A stretch of DNA of 12,277 bases from an uncultured Duganella sp. (GCA_946482635.1 CAMLSG010000165.1:1-12277), one strand, 5' to 3'; shown: positions 1-7,172, counted from the first letter of the stretch. A program made the numbers and translations. The notes: generated by a model not told the origin, from the sequence alone.

Positions 1-425
1 CCAACGCGGTTAATCCCCATCTTCTTCGCTTCGGAAATCAGTTGGATCACATCGTTGTACTTGCTTTCCTTGTCGCCAGCGATCAGCACCGGATACTCGG
101 GATATTTCTCGTGCAAGGTGCGCAGCTTGCGCACCAGCGCGTCGCGGTTCGGTTCGGTTTCCGGCGCCTCGGCCGATTTGCCGGCGACGCCGATCGACAG
201 TGAGCCGTTCGGCTTCACCTGCACCTGAATGAATGCATCCGGCGGACGGGCTGCTTTTTCGGCGCTCGGCAGGTCGATCGAACTCGGGTTATTCGAGGTC
301 GGCATCACCATGAAGATGATCAGCAGGCAGAGCATCACGTCGATATAGGGCACGACGTTGATCTCGGACTTCAGCTTGCGGCCGCCGCGGCTGCCGCGCA
401 TGCTGCTGGAGAAGGAAGAAGCCAT
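1..425 (-). CDS. tolR: TolR, Tol-Pal system inner-membrane protein (3' end outside window)
   Basis: TolR is the ExbD-type subunit that works with TolQ as a proton-driven motor for the Tol-Pal complex, which holds outer and inner membranes together during division. Reading leftwards from the ATG at 425-423, 141 codons are visible and the frame is open at the window edge. The family is about 140-150 residues, so only the last few should be missing. A short basic cytoplasmic start (residues 1-20) leads into one membrane helix (about 24-43) containing NVVPYIDVMLCLLIIFMV. Asp29 in this helix corresponds to the proton-carrying Asp of TolR/ExbD. The rest is the periplasmic domain. It starts 15 bases after the tolQ stop, with AAGGCG as a possible ribosome site. 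Family and order are clear; the C-terminus cannot be judged. Confidence 0.96.
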   Translation of the reverse strand, partial: MASSFSSSMRGSRGGRKLKSEINVVPYIDVMLCLLIIFMVMPTSNNPSSIDLPSAEKAARPPDAFIQVQVKPNGSLSIGVAGKSAEAPETEPNRDALVRKLRTLHEKYPEYPVLIAGDKESKYNDVIQLISEAKKMGINRV

Positions 426-440
426 CTTCAGTTTCGCCTT

Positions 441-1130
441 TTAACGGGACTGGCGCTGCAGGATGTTCGAGAATTCTTCAACGAAGCTCTCGAAGCGGAT
501 CGCCAGGCGGTCAATGTCGTGCGAGAAGCGGTTGTACGCCACCACGGCCGGAATTGCTGCGAACAGGCCGATAGCAGTCGCGATCAGCGCTTCGGCAATG
601 CCGGGCGCCACAGCCGACAGCGTTGCCTGCTGCACATTGGCCAGGCCGCGGAAGGCGTTCATGATGCCCCACACGGTACCGAGCAGGCCGATGTAAGGGG
701 AGACGGAGCCGACCGAAGCCAGGAAGGCCAGGTGCGCTTCCAGTGCATCCATCTCGCGCTGGAAAGCGGCGCGCATGGCACGGCGGGCGCCATCCAGCAC
801 GTCGCCCATATTCATGTCGCGGCTGGAAGCGGCGGCTTGCTTACCCTTGATGAATTCACCCATGCCGGCTTCGAAGATGCGGGCCAGGGCGCCGCTGTTG
901 GCGCGGTTGCTGCCGGCGCTGGCGTGCAGGGCGTGCAGGTTGCCGCCGGCCCAGAAGGTCTTTTCGAACTCGACGGTCTGCTTGCGTGCACCGCGCACGT
1001 CAAACAGCTTCTTAAAAATATAGGTCCAGCTGATGATGGAAACCGCAAGCAGCAGCGCCATGATCAACTGAACGATCAGGTGTGCGTTGGTGATGAGGGC
1101 GATGAAGGAAAGGTCTTGGGTGACGTTCAT
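441..1130 (-). CDS. tolQ: TolQ, Tol-Pal system proton channel subunit
   Basis: TolQ is the multi-pass inner-membrane partner of TolR (MotA/TolQ/ExbB family), forming the proton-conducting motor that energises Tol-Pal. The 229-residue product has the expected length. Three membrane segments can be seen: about 16-40, 138-160 (with GLLGTVWGIMNAF, the family signature) and 174-198 (APGIAEALIATAIGLFAAIP). A long cytoplasmic loop lies between the first and second. The ATG at 1130-1128 is preceded by GAGA and follows the ybgC stop by 18 bases, so ybgC-tolQ-tolR are very probably co-transcribed. Nothing is odd in the sequence. A MotA or ExbB reading is less likely because of the ybgC and tolR neighbours. 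Confidence 0.97.
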   Translation of the reverse strand: MNVTQDLSFIALITNAHLIVQLIMALLLAVSIISWTYIFKKLFDVRGARKQTVEFEKTFWAGGNLHALHASAGSNRANSGALARIFEAGMGEFIKGKQAAASSRDMNMGDVLDGARRAMRAAFQREMDALEAHLAFLASVGSVSPYIGLLGTVWGIMNAFRGLANVQQATLSAVAPGIAEALIATAIGLFAAIPAVVAYNRFSHDIDRLAIRFESFVEEFSNILQRQSR

Positions 1131-1148
1131 TGTTTCTCAATCTAATTA

Positions 1149-1547
1149 TTATGCGCGCATGCGGGCCGCAACGGCATCGGGCACGGCGCGTGGGCGCAGG
1201 GCCGAGTCGACGCAGCCTACTTTAACGTGGGCAGTATTTAAGAGGCGGTCGCCGCACCACGCCTCCTGTACAAACTGGATCGAAGCGCGGCCCAGTTTAT
1301 CAATACGAAGCGTCAATTTTATTACATCGTCCAGACGTGCCGGCGCGTGGTAGTCTGCGCTGACATTTTTGACAACAAACATGGCGTCGTGCTCGCGCAG
1401 GAGGCTGTCCTGGTTAACGCCGAGGGAGCGCAACCACTCGGTGCGCGCGCGCTCGAAGAACTTCAGATAGTTCGCGTAATAGACAATTCCGCCGGCGTCC
1501 GTGTCTTCGTAATAGACGCGAACCTCCCAGGTGAACTCAGACGACAT
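1149..1547 (-). CDS. ybgC: YbgC, Tol-Pal-associated acyl-CoA thioesterase
   Basis: This is a hotdog-fold thioesterase of the YbgC/4-hydroxybenzoyl-CoA thioesterase group, usually encoded first in Tol-Pal operons and thought to act on acyl-CoA or acyl-ACP in the cytoplasm. The 132-residue product has the family length. The N-terminal signature YYEDTDAGGIVYYANY leads into FFERARTEWL. Asp17 in EDTDAGG is the likely catalytic Asp. The position after VY, His in the E. coli protein as I remember it, is Tyr24 here; I believe this is common in betaproteobacteria. The ATG at 1547-1545 gives the usual MSSEFTWEVRVYYEDTD start, but the bases just before it (TCTTCTATCT) contain no good ribosome site. A candidate promoter lies 35-60 bases upstream. 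Confidence 0.95.
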   Translation of the reverse strand: MSSEFTWEVRVYYEDTDAGGIVYYANYLKFFERARTEWLRSLGVNQDSLLREHDAMFVVKNVSADYHAPARLDDVIKLTLRIDKLGRASIQFVQEAWCGDRLLNTAHVKVGCVDSALRPRAVPDAVAARMRA

Positions 1548-1580
1548 AGATAGAAGAGCTACTAAGTGAGAATCGGCAAC

Positions 1581-1607
1581 ATTTTACGCCAAATGAATCG
1601 GCGTCAA
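1581..1607 (-). promoter_or_regulatory. Candidate sigma-70 promoter of ybgC-tolQ-tolR
   Basis: On the minus strand TTGACG (1607-1602) and TAAAAT (1586-1581) are separated by 15 bases, shorter than the ideal 17. The spacer region carries an inverted repeat ACGCC/GGCGT (1586-1590 and 1600-1604). Start of transcription would fall near 1574, about 25 bases before ybgC. Both hexamers are good but the spacing is not, so this remains a candidate. Confidence 0.45.
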
Positions 1608-1666
1608 CGCATTTTGCACAATCTCGTAACAATTGCTTACGGTTTTCCCTTATATGGGGCGGCATT

Positions 1667-2410
1667 TTAGCCGCGTTTGATCGCGAATGGCGAGAATCCT
1701 TGGCAGGTTGGCATCAATTCGATGGAATTTACATTAATGTGTTGCGGCAATGTTGCAATCCAGAAAGCCGTGTTGGCGATATCGTCGGCGGTCAGCGGGG
1801 TGGTGCCTTCGTAGACCTTGGCTGCGGCAGCGTCGTCTTTCAGGCGCACATTGGAAAATTCGGTGCCGCCGCACAGGCCGGGCGCTATATTGGTAGCGCG
1901 CACACCGGTGCCGATCAGGTCGGCGCGCAGGTTCAGGGTGAACTGTTCGACGAAGGCCTTGGTGGCGCCGTAGACATTGCCGCCTGGATAAGGGTAGGCG
2001 CCGGCCACCGAACCGAGGTTGATGATGGTGCCGCGGCCGCGCTCGACCATGCCCGGCAGCAGGGCGCGGGTGATGGTGACCAGGCCGGTGCAGTTGGTGG
2101 CGATCATGGTTTCCCAGTCTTCCAGGTCGGCTTCGTGGGCGCCTTTGATGCCGAGGGCGAGGCCGGCGTTATTAATCAGGACGTCGATTTCTTTCCAGTC
2201 GGCGGGCAGGGAGGCCAGGGCGGCGTGGATCGCGCCTTTGTCGGTAACGTCGAGCTTGACCGGCAGCAGGTTGGGGCCGAGTTCGGCGGCCAGGGCTTCC
2301 AGGCGCTCGGCGCGTCGGCCGGCGGCGATGACCTTGTGGCCGTTTCTGACGAAAACACGCGCCATCGCGGCGCCAAAACCAGCGGTTGCGCCGGTAACTA
2401 ACACGATCAT
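1667..2410 (-). CDS. ydfG: YdfG-type NADP-dependent 3-hydroxy acid dehydrogenase (SDR)
   Basis: This is a classical short-chain dehydrogenase/reductase, close along its whole length to E. coli YdfG as I recall it, which oxidises serine and L-allo-threonine and reduces malonic semialdehyde using NADP(H). The length of 247 matches the family. The Rossmann motif TGATAGFG lies at 6-13, with basic GRR (31-33) favouring NADP. NNAG starts at residue 80, and the catalytic set is Ser134 (NLGSVAG), Tyr147 and Lys151 (YGATK). The stretch PGLCGGTEFSNVR (178-190) is YdfG-like and the C-terminal region is complete. The ATG at 2410-2408 has GGGAG upstream. It is transcribed away from glyA and towards ybgC. 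No clear terminator separates it from ybgC, though ybgC seems to have its own promoter. Substrate is inferred from the family only. Confidence 0.93.
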   Translation of the reverse strand: MIVLVTGATAGFGAAMARVFVRNGHKVIAAGRRAERLEALAAELGPNLLPVKLDVTDKGAIHAALASLPADWKEIDVLINNAGLALGIKGAHEADLEDWETMIATNCTGLVTITRALLPGMVERGRGTIINLGSVAGAYPYPGGNVYGATKAFVEQFTLNLRADLIGTGVRATNIAPGLCGGTEFSNVRLKDDAAAAKVYEGTTPLTADDIANTAFWIATLPQHINVNSIELMPTCQGFSPFAIKRG

Positions 2411-2449
2411 GGTCGAACTCCCAATATTAACTGGGGGGATTCTAACGCC

Positions 2450-2540
2450 AAACCGGTAAGGCGGGGTCAGACCCGCAGGGTCAGACCCCTGTGCGCAGAA
2501 GGCGCCTGACCCTGCGGGTCAGGCACCGGTTTACCGGTTT
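2450..2540. repeat. Large imperfect palindrome, REP-like intergenic element
   Basis: Two nested pairs of perfect inverted arms are present. The outer pair is AAACCGGTAA (2450-2459) with TTACCGGTTT (2531-2540). The inner pair is GACCCGCAGGGTCAG (2470-2484) with CTGACCCTGCGGGTC (2506-2520). Exactly 10 unpaired bases lie on each side between outer and inner arms. The apex contains GCGC (2493-2496) and GCGC (2502-2505), able to extend the hairpin. It sits between the divergent ydfG and glyA. GGGTCAGACCC-type units resemble dispersed intergenic repeats that I recall from Oxalobacteraceae genomes. Whether it is repeated elsewhere cannot be seen here. Confidence 0.7.
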
Positions 2541-2583
2541 TAGGCCGAATAACCCGCGAAATCAGCCGAATCCGGCCAAACGA

Positions 2584-2612
2584 TTGCCGGAATTTGCCAC
2601 TTAAATTACAAT
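2584..2612 (+). promoter_or_regulatory. glyA: Sigma-70 promoter for the riboswitch-glyA transcript
   Basis: TTGCCG (2584-2589) and TACAAT (2607-2612) are spaced by exactly 17 bases. Predicted start is near 2619, about ten bases before the first stem of the riboswitch (2629). Position, spacing and the structured leader directly downstream all agree. Confidence 0.7.
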
Positions 2613-2628
2613 CTTGGCTCCATTACTG

Positions 2629-2729
2629 TCTCACGTAACTGGCGAAAAACCAGCTGGCGCTTGCGCTGCTGGTGAGAGGTGGGCAACCACCGGGGAACGT
2701 GAGATCTCAAACAGCCGTTCGCCTGGGCA
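2629..2729 (+). ncRNA. ZTP (pfl-type) riboswitch aptamer upstream of glyA
   Basis: Riboswitches of the pfl class bind ZTP/ZMP, signals of low 10-formyl-tetrahydrofolate, and commonly control one-carbon and purine genes including glyA. The layout fits the class. TCTCACGT (2629-2636) pairs perfectly with ACGTGAGA (2697-2704). The conserved ACTGGCGA follows the 5' strand. A hairpin GGTGG-GCAA-CCACC (2678-2691) with a GNRA loop is followed by CGGGGAACG, and the 3' conserved segment is CGCCTGGGCA (2720-2729). GGCG (2641-2644) can form the class pseudoknot with CGCC (2720-2723). An extra lineage-type stem, ACCAGC/GCTGGT (2649-2654 and 2668-2673), is inserted. Motifs and stems are seen; the ligand is inferred from the class. 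Confidence 0.92.
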
Positions 2730-2768
2730 GCCACGATGGAAACGTGCGTTTCGGCTGCCCTGTCACTT
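2725..2768 (+). terminator. Expression-platform hairpin of the ZTP riboswitch
   Basis: GGGCAGCC (2725-2732) pairs with GGCTGCCC (2753-2760), capped by a second helix GAAAC/GTTTC (2739-2743 and 2748-2752). It is followed by TGTCACTTTT, only a weak T tract. The 5' strand reuses the last conserved bases of the aptamer (GGGC of CGCCTGGGC), so ligand binding and this hairpin exclude each other. That is the expected arrangement for an ON switch. The weak T tract makes attenuation strength uncertain. Confidence 0.65.
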
Positions 2769-2816
2769 TTGGCTCCCGATTCGATCCAATCTGCCTTAAA
2801 AAACTGGAGTAATTTC

Positions 2817-4061
2817 ATGTTCGCAAAAGATCACACCCTCGCCAACGTTGACGCGGAGCTGTTTGCCGCTATCCAGAACGAGAACAAGCGCCAGCACGAC
2901 CACATCGAGCTGATCGCCTCCGAGAACTACACTTCGCCAGCGGTAATGGAAGCCCAGGGCTCCCAGCTGACCAACAAGTACGCCGAAGGCTACCCAGGCA
3001 AGCGCTACTACGGCGGCTGCGAATACGTGGACGTCGTCGAGCAACTGGCCATCGACCGCGTGAAGCAGCTGTTCGGCGCCGAAGCCGCCAACGTGCAGCC
3101 TAACTCCGGTTCCCAGGCTAACCAGGGCGTGTTCTTCGCCGTGCTGAAACCAGGCGACACCATCATGGGCATGTCGCTGGCAGAAGGCGGCCACCTGACC
3201 CACGGCATGGCACTGAACATGTCCGGCAAATGGTTCAACGTCGTTTCCTACGGCCTGACCGCAGAAGAAGACATCGACTACGACGCAATGGAAGCCCTGG
3301 CTAAAGAACACAAGCCTAAGCTGATCATCGCCGGCGCATCGGCCTTCTCCAAGAAGATCGACTTCGAGCGCTTCGCCAAAGTAGCCAAGGCCGTTGGCGC
3401 CTACTTCATGGTCGACATGGCCCACTACGCCGGCCTGATCGCCGCTGGCCTGTACCCGAACCCTGTTCCGCACGCTGACTTCGTGACCTCCACCACCCAC
3501 AAGTCCCTGCGCGGCCCACGTGGCGGCATCATCCTGATGAAAGCCGAACACGAAAAGATCATCAACTCCGCGATCTTCCCAGGCATCCAGGGCGGCCCGC
3601 TGATGCACGTGATCGCCGGCAAGGCAGTCGCTTTCAAGGAAGCCCTGTCCCCTGAATTCAAGGCCTACCAGCAGCAAGTGGTGAAGAACGCCGACGTGCT
3701 GGCCAAGACCCTGATCAAGCGCGGCCTGCGCATCGTGTCCGGCGGCACCGAGTCGCACGTGTTCCTGGTCGACCTGCGCGCCAAGAACCTGACTGGCAAG
3801 GAAGCGGAAGCGATCCTGGGCCAGGCGCACATGACCTGCAACAAGAACGGCATCCCGAACGACCCGCAGAAGCCATTCGTGACTTCCGGCATTCGCCTGG
3901 GTTCGCCGGCCTTCACCACCCGCGGTTTCAAGGAAGCCGAAGCGGAAGAAGTGGGCAACCTGATCGCCGACGTGCTGGATAACCCGCACGATGCAGCAAC
4001 CATCGAGCGCGTGAAAGCCGCCGTGAAGGTGCTGGCTGATAAATTCCCTGTTTACGCCTAA
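2817..4061 (+). CDS. glyA: Serine hydroxymethyltransferase GlyA
   Basis: GlyA is the cytoplasmic PLP enzyme that converts serine and tetrahydrofolate to glycine and methylene-tetrahydrofolate, the main one-carbon source. Starting at the ATG at 2817 (TGGAG at 2805-2809, 7-base spacer) the product has 414 residues, the normal length. The frame is open to an earlier ATG at 2736, but that lies inside the riboswitch expression hairpin and would add 27 atypical residues, so it is rejected. Visible features are IASENYTS (33-40), the early [15 protein letters not shown] motif, MVDMAHYAG with Asp200 and His203, and the PLP-binding Lys229 in [14 protein letters not shown]. The gene has its own promoter and riboswitch upstream and a strong terminator downstream, so it is probably a single-gene unit controlled by ZTP. 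Confidence 0.98.
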   Translation: MFAKDHTLANVDAELFAAIQNENKRQHDHIELIASENYTSPAVMEAQGSQLTNKYAEGYPGKRYYGGCEYVDVVEQLAIDRVKQLFGAEAANVQPNSGSQANQGVFFAVLKPGDTIMGMSLAEGGHLTHGMALNMSGKWFNVVSYGLTAEEDIDYDAMEALAKEHKPKLIIAGASAFSKKIDFERFAKVAKAVGAYFMVDMAHYAGLIAAGLYPNPVPHADFVTSTTHKSLRGPRGGIILMKAEHEKIINSAIFPGIQGGPLMHVIAGKAVAFKEALSPEFKAYQQQVVKNADVLAKTLIKRGLRIVSGGTESHVFLVDLRAKNLTGKEAEAILGQAHMTCNKNGIPNDPQKPFVTSGIRLGSPAFTTRGFKEAEAEEVGNLIADVLDNPHDAATIERVKAAVKVLADKFPVYA

Positions 4062-4083
4062 GCAGGCGGTTGGTACTATCGAG

Positions 4084-4112
4084 GCGCCGGATCGTAAGGT
4101 CCGGCGCTTTTT
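4084..4112 (+). terminator. Rho-independent terminator of glyA
   Basis: GCGCCGGA (4084-4091) and TCCGGCGC (4100-4107) form a perfect 8-base GC-rich stem with an 8-base loop, followed directly by TTTTT (4108-4112). It begins 22 bases after the glyA stop and separates glyA from nrdR. Confidence 0.92.
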
Positions 4113-4139
4113 CATTCAATAATAAGAGACGCTCAATCC

Positions 4140-4613
4140 ATGAAATGCCCGTTCTGCCAGCACGATGATATCCAGGTCCTCGACACCCGCGTGTCGGAGG
4201 AAGGGGACGCCATCAAGCGGCGCCGGCGCTGCGTGAACTGCGACAAGCGCTTCACCACCTGGGAGCGGATCGAACTGACCATGCCTTACGTGGTCAAGAA
4301 GAACGGCAGCCGCACCGAGTATTCGGCCGACAAGCTGCGCGCCAGCCTGATGCTGGCCTTGCGCAAGCGGCCGGTTGCTGCGGAATCCGTCGACAAGGCG
4401 GTGTCCTCCATCGAAGAAAAGCTGCTGACCAGCGGCCAGCGCGAAGTCGATTCCGTCTTCGTCGGCGAGCTCGTCATGGCTGAACTCAAGCGCCTCGACA
4501 AGGTGGCGTATATCCGCTTCGCTTCCGTCTACAAAAACTTCGAAGACCTGGCCGAATTCCAGGACGCGATCGAAGAAGTTGGTGACGGTCAAGAGCTCTC
4601 TCCCAAGGCTTGA
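4140..4613 (+). CDS. nrdR: Transcriptional repressor NrdR
   Basis: NrdR is the ATP/dATP-sensing repressor of ribonucleotide reductase genes. The 157-residue product has the family length. The N-terminal zinc ribbon has Cys3, Cys6, Cys31 and Cys34 (CPFC and CVNC), with a basic KRRRRC run. The ATP-cone follows from about residue 49, opening with the [20 protein letters not shown] signature. The gene starts just after the glyA terminator. The leader is AT-rich with AAGAGA as a modest ribosome site, and TACTAT (4073-4078) is a possible but unsupported -10 element. It is followed after 60 bases by pilV. In E. coli and many relatives nrdR is next to ribD; here five pilin genes lie between them. Confidence 0.97.
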   Translation: MKCPFCQHDDIQVLDTRVSEEGDAIKRRRRCVNCDKRFTTWERIELTMPYVVKKNGSRTEYSADKLRASLMLALRKRPVAAESVDKAVSSIEEKLLTSGQREVDSVFVGELVMAELKRLDKVAYIRFASVYKNFEDLAEFQDAIEEVGDGQELSPKA

Positions 4614-4632
4614 TATTTATCAAACCCGCGAG

Positions 4633-4666
4633 TTCTCTGCTGGCTAATTTGATCAGCAGGGGAGGG
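4633..4666 (+). promoter_or_regulatory. Hairpin covering the pilV ribosome-binding site
   Basis: CTGCTG (4637-4642) pairs with CAGCAG (4654-4659). The helix can continue through T4636-G4660, C4635-G4661, T4634-G4662 and T4633-A4663, so that the 3' strand includes most of the strong Shine-Dalgarno GGGGAGGG (4659-4666) of pilV. The 11-base loop is AT-rich. Folded, it would hide the ribosome site. No function is shown. Confidence 0.4.
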
Positions 4667-4673
4667 CTGCGCC

Positions 4674-5288
4674 ATGCGTCGTCCAATTGCTGGGTTCACG
4701 ATGGTGGAGGTGCTGGTTGCCGTGCTGCTGCTGGCCGTTGGCCTGGTCGGCGCGCTGGCGATGCAAGCGCATGCCATGCGCACGCGACACGAATCGGCAC
4801 TGCAGACCGAAGCCCTGCAGGCTGCCGCCACGCTTGCTGACCACATCCGCGCGAACGCCGCGCAGTCCTCCGCTTACCTGGGGTTTGAGTTTGATGCGGC
4901 TGACGGCGCCGAGGCTCTTGAGTCTTCAGTCGCCTGCACTGGCACGCCCTGCGATCCTGCCGCCATCGCGCAGCAGGAGCTGAGTGAGTTTCGCCAGCAT
5001 CTCGCAGCTGTATTGCCGCTGGCCCGCGCTGTAATTTGCCGCGACGCTTCGAACGCGCCTGGCGGCCAGTTGCAATGGCCATGTTCCGGCGCTGCCGACG
5101 CGCCAGTCGTCATCAAGATTGGCTGGCGCAGCCGTCGTCCCGATGGCGCCAGTGCCAGCTTTTCCAGCGTGCCGGAAATCGCGTTGCCCATCGCGCTTGC
5201 TGGAGCGCAGCCGTTGGTGCCGCCGCCTGGCGCGCCGCCCAATCCGGCCGATCCGCCAGAGCCGCCCGGTGCCGGAGGCACGCAATGA
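4674..5288 (+). CDS. pilV: Type IV pilus minor pilin PilV
   Basis: This is a minor pilin of the PilV type, an inner-membrane prepilin that helps start assembly of the type IV pilus and may sit at its tip. The 204-residue product begins with a six-residue basic leader and the cleavage site AG/FTMVE. Gly7 is -1, Phe8 is +1 and Glu12 is the +5 Glu needed for methylation and assembly. The hydrophobic helix runs to about residue 30 (VLVAVLLLAVGLVGALAMQ, a PilV hallmark). Four Cys lie in the globular part. The C-terminus (about 183-204) is a Pro/Gly-rich tail, unusual and of unknown role. The start has GGGGAGG upstream. Its stop overlaps the pilW start as ATGA. Named by family pattern and position. 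Confidence 0.88.
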   Translation: MRRPIAGFTMVEVLVAVLLLAVGLVGALAMQAHAMRTRHESALQTEALQAAATLADHIRANAAQSSAYLGFEFDAADGAEALESSVACTGTPCDPAAIAQQELSEFRQHLAAVLPLARAVICRDASNAPGGQLQWPCSGAADAPVVIKIGWRSRRPDGASASFSSVPEIALPIALAGAQPLVPPPGAPPNPADPPEPPGAGGTQ

Positions 5289-6148
5289 GGGCGCAGCAAC
5301 GTGGCCTAGCCTTGGCCGAAGTCCTCATCGCGATGGCGCTGAGCCTGTTGGTCGCCCTGGCCGCCGCCTCGTTGTTGCACGCTTCCAATGGCGACTTCAT
5401 GCATAACGGCGCCAACACGCGCATTGACGACAATGGCCGCTTCGCGCTGGCGATCATCGGCCAATCGCTGCGCCAGGCGGGCTACCCGGGCGAACCAGGC
5501 GCCGGTGCGCCTGCCGCGGCGGTGCCTCCCTTGGCCGTTGAGGGGCGCGATGCAGCAAGCGTGGCAACTGCCGCCGATGGTCTTGGTGCAGCACTACCTT
5601 CCGTCAACGGCAGTGATGCGCTCGCCATCCGCTATGCACCTGCCGCGGTTGCAGGCGCCGAAGGTGGCGGGGCTATGCTCAATTGCGCCGGTTTCCCGGC
5701 CGATCCGGGCGAATGGGCTTGGAGCATCTTTTACGTCGCCCGCGCCAGCGATGGCATCGCCGAACTACGCTGCAAGTACAAGGGCGAGAACGGTTGGGGT
5801 TCCGATGCCATCGTGCGAGGTGTGGATGCATTCCACGTCTTATACGGCATCGACACGGACAGCCCGCGCGACAACATCCCCAACCTCTACCTGGCGGCCA
5901 GCGGTATCGATGCGCTCGATGCCGCGCTTCCCGCGTCCGAACGAGCGACGCGGCCTTACTGGCGGCGGGTCACCAGCGTCCGATTTGCGTTGCTGCTGCA
6001 TGGCGAGCGCGGCTCGCGTGTCGGCGACGCTTTAAGCAGCTACGATCTGCTGCCCGGTACGCGCATCGACGAAGCCAGCTTGCCCGAGCCAATGCAGCGC
6101 CGCGCACGCCGCCTGTTCACAGCGACTGTCGCGCTGCGCAATCCGTAA
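5285..6148 (+). CDS. pilW: Type IV pilus minor pilin PilW
   Basis: PilW is a larger minor pilin of the priming complex. The ATG at 5285 overlaps the pilV stop (ATGA) and gives a 287-residue product. The frame is open further upstream, but that extension lies inside pilV and is Arg-rich, so it is a shadow. The prepilin site is QRG/LALAE, with Leu8 at +1 rather than Phe and Glu12 at +5. The helix follows (VLIAMALSLLVALAAASLL). The sequence DDNGRFALAIIGQSLRQAGYPGE (49-71) matches the PilW family region NGRFAL..L...LR.AGY. Later parts contain IFYVARASDG and a C-terminal SVRFALLL strand typical of the group. Translation is probably coupled to pilV. Confidence 0.88.
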   Translation: MRAQQRGLALAEVLIAMALSLLVALAAASLLHASNGDFMHNGANTRIDDNGRFALAIIGQSLRQAGYPGEPGAGAPAAAVPPLAVEGRDAASVATAADGLGAALPSVNGSDALAIRYAPAAVAGAEGGGAMLNCAGFPADPGEWAWSIFYVARASDGIAELRCKYKGENGWGSDAIVRGVDAFHVLYGIDTDSPRDNIPNLYLAASGIDALDAALPASERATRPYWRRVTSVRFALLLHGERGSRVGDALSSYDLLPGTRIDEASLPEPMQRRARRLFTATVALRNP

Positions 6149-6159
6149 TCGAGACAGTC

Positions 6160-6732
6160 ATGCGCCACTATCAACGCGGTGTAACGCTTCCCGTAACGAT
6201 GTTATTGCTGCTCGCAGCGCTGACAATCGGCGCATCGGCAGCGCAAATGGCAATGCTGGGCGAGAGAGCCGCCCGCGCTGAGCGGGACCGCCTGATCGCC
6301 TTCCAGTCTGCGGAGGATGCACTGATGGATGCTGAACGCGATATCAACGCTGGCCTTGGCCAGCCACTCGACGTGCCCGCCACGCAGCAACAGCCAGGAA
6401 GCCCTGCACCCGCCTGGCAAACCGTCGACCTGGCGGGCAATGGCGGCACCGAATATGGCACTCTGACTGGTGCGCCAATGGAAACCGGGCAGGGAATGCT
6501 GCCTTTCCGTCGCCCGCGCTACCTGGTGGAACGCATCGCATATACGCCAGCCGGGGCGCCGCCTGCCTACTATTACCGTGTAACAGTGATTGGCTTCGGC
6601 ACGCGGCCCGGCGCTGAAACGGTGCTGCAGGCAAGTTACACGCCCCCAACGCCTGTACTCCGCCATAGCTGGCGCGAAATCATCGATTGGCAAGCGTTGC
6701 ATGACGCCGCGAGTCGCGAGGACGGGCAATGA
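6160..6732 (+). CDS. pilX: Type IV pilus minor pilin PilX-like
   Basis: The 190-residue product from the ATG at 6160 starts 11 bases after the pilW stop, with GAGA as a weak ribosome site. An open stretch further upstream is a shadow of pilW. The leader QRG is followed by VTLPVTMLLLLAALTIGASA. If cleavage is after Gly7, the +5 residue is Val12 and Glu5 is absent. PilX and the related GspK-type tip pilins often lack Glu5, which supports this assignment. Past the helix, RDRLIAFQSAEDALMDAERD (43-62) is the classic PilX motif. The C-terminal part has the YYYRVTVIGFGTRPGAETVL pattern of the family. It overlaps the next pilin gene by ATGA. No PilY1 gene follows, unlike the Pseudomonas order. Confidence 0.85.
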   Translation: MRHYQRGVTLPVTMLLLLAALTIGASAAQMAMLGERAARAERDRLIAFQSAEDALMDAERDINAGLGQPLDVPATQQQPGSPAPAWQTVDLAGNGGTEYGTLTGAPMETGQGMLPFRRPRYLVERIAYTPAGAPPAYYYRVTVIGFGTRPGAETVLQASYTPPTPVLRHSWREIIDWQALHDAASREDGQ

Positions 6733-7172
6733 GCGCGCGCGCGTCCGATGGGGGCACTCTGCTCGGCATGCTGGTCGCGCTGTTCATCATCGGCATTCTC
6801 TCCGCCATAGCAATGCCCGTCTGGAGCGAAGCTGTCATCCGCATGCGCCGCAGCGAAGCCCAGGCTGCACTGCAGGAGCTGATGCAGCAGCAAGAGCGTC
6901 ACTTCACGCGTTTCAACAGCTATGTTGCATTTTCGGCCGGCACCGACGGCGAGTATCGTTGGTGGTCAGGCCGCAGCGCCAGTTCCAGTGCCTACGAGCT
7001 GGAGGGCAAGGCCTGCGATGGCCAGCAAATCCGCGACTGCGTCCAACTGGTCGCCACACCCGGCACACCTAACGTCGATAGCCGCTTCAGGGATCCGCAA
7101 TGCGAACGCCTTATCCTCACCAGCAGCGGGCTCCATCTCGCCACCGGACCCTCGCGCAACTGCTGGCGCTGA
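6729..7172 (+). CDS. PilE-like minor pilin without Phe1 and Glu5
   Basis: This 147-residue protein resembles PilE-type minor pilins of fimT-pilVWXE clusters. Its helix region, TLLGMLVALFIIGILSAIA, aligns with the standard GFTLIELMIVVAIIGILAAIA, followed by a typical R-SEAQAALQELMQQQERHF stretch (about 41-59). The C-terminal part has a paired-Cys pattern CERLILTSSGLHLATG...CW (125-146), usual for PilE. In the class motif the +1 Phe is replaced by Gly9 and the +5 Glu by Gly13, so the signature residues for methylation and assembly are missing. Start ATG 6729 overlaps the pilX stop (ATGA), and its 3' end overlaps fimT by 73 bases. The name PilE is likely but not certain; the altered motif may indicate a tip or a decayed subunit. 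Confidence 0.8.
   Translation: MSARASDGGTLLGMLVALFIIGILSAIAMPVWSEAVIRMRRSEAQAALQELMQQQERHFTRFNSYVAFSAGTDGEYRWWSGRSASSSAYELEGKACDGQQIRDCVQLVATPGTPNVDSRFRDPQCERLILTSSGLHLATGPSRNCWR

Noticed and set aside
1625..1641. Dyad CGTAA...TTACG between ydfG and ybgC as operator or terminator
   Set aside because: Only 5 bp per arm and no T tract on either side; too short to support a call.
2736..2816. An upstream ATG that would lengthen GlyA by 27 residues
   Set aside because: It lies in the riboswitch expression hairpin, has no ribosome site, and the added residues are not part of the GlyA family; ATG 2817 has a good TGGAG.
2796..4115. A 439-codon open frame on the minus strand opposite glyA
   Set aside because: It is the antisense shadow of glyA, with His/Val/Gly-rich composition and no family resemblance.
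5683..6159. Upstream extension of the pilX frame
   Set aside because: It runs inside pilW in another frame, is Arg/His-rich, and the prepilin leader begins at 6160.
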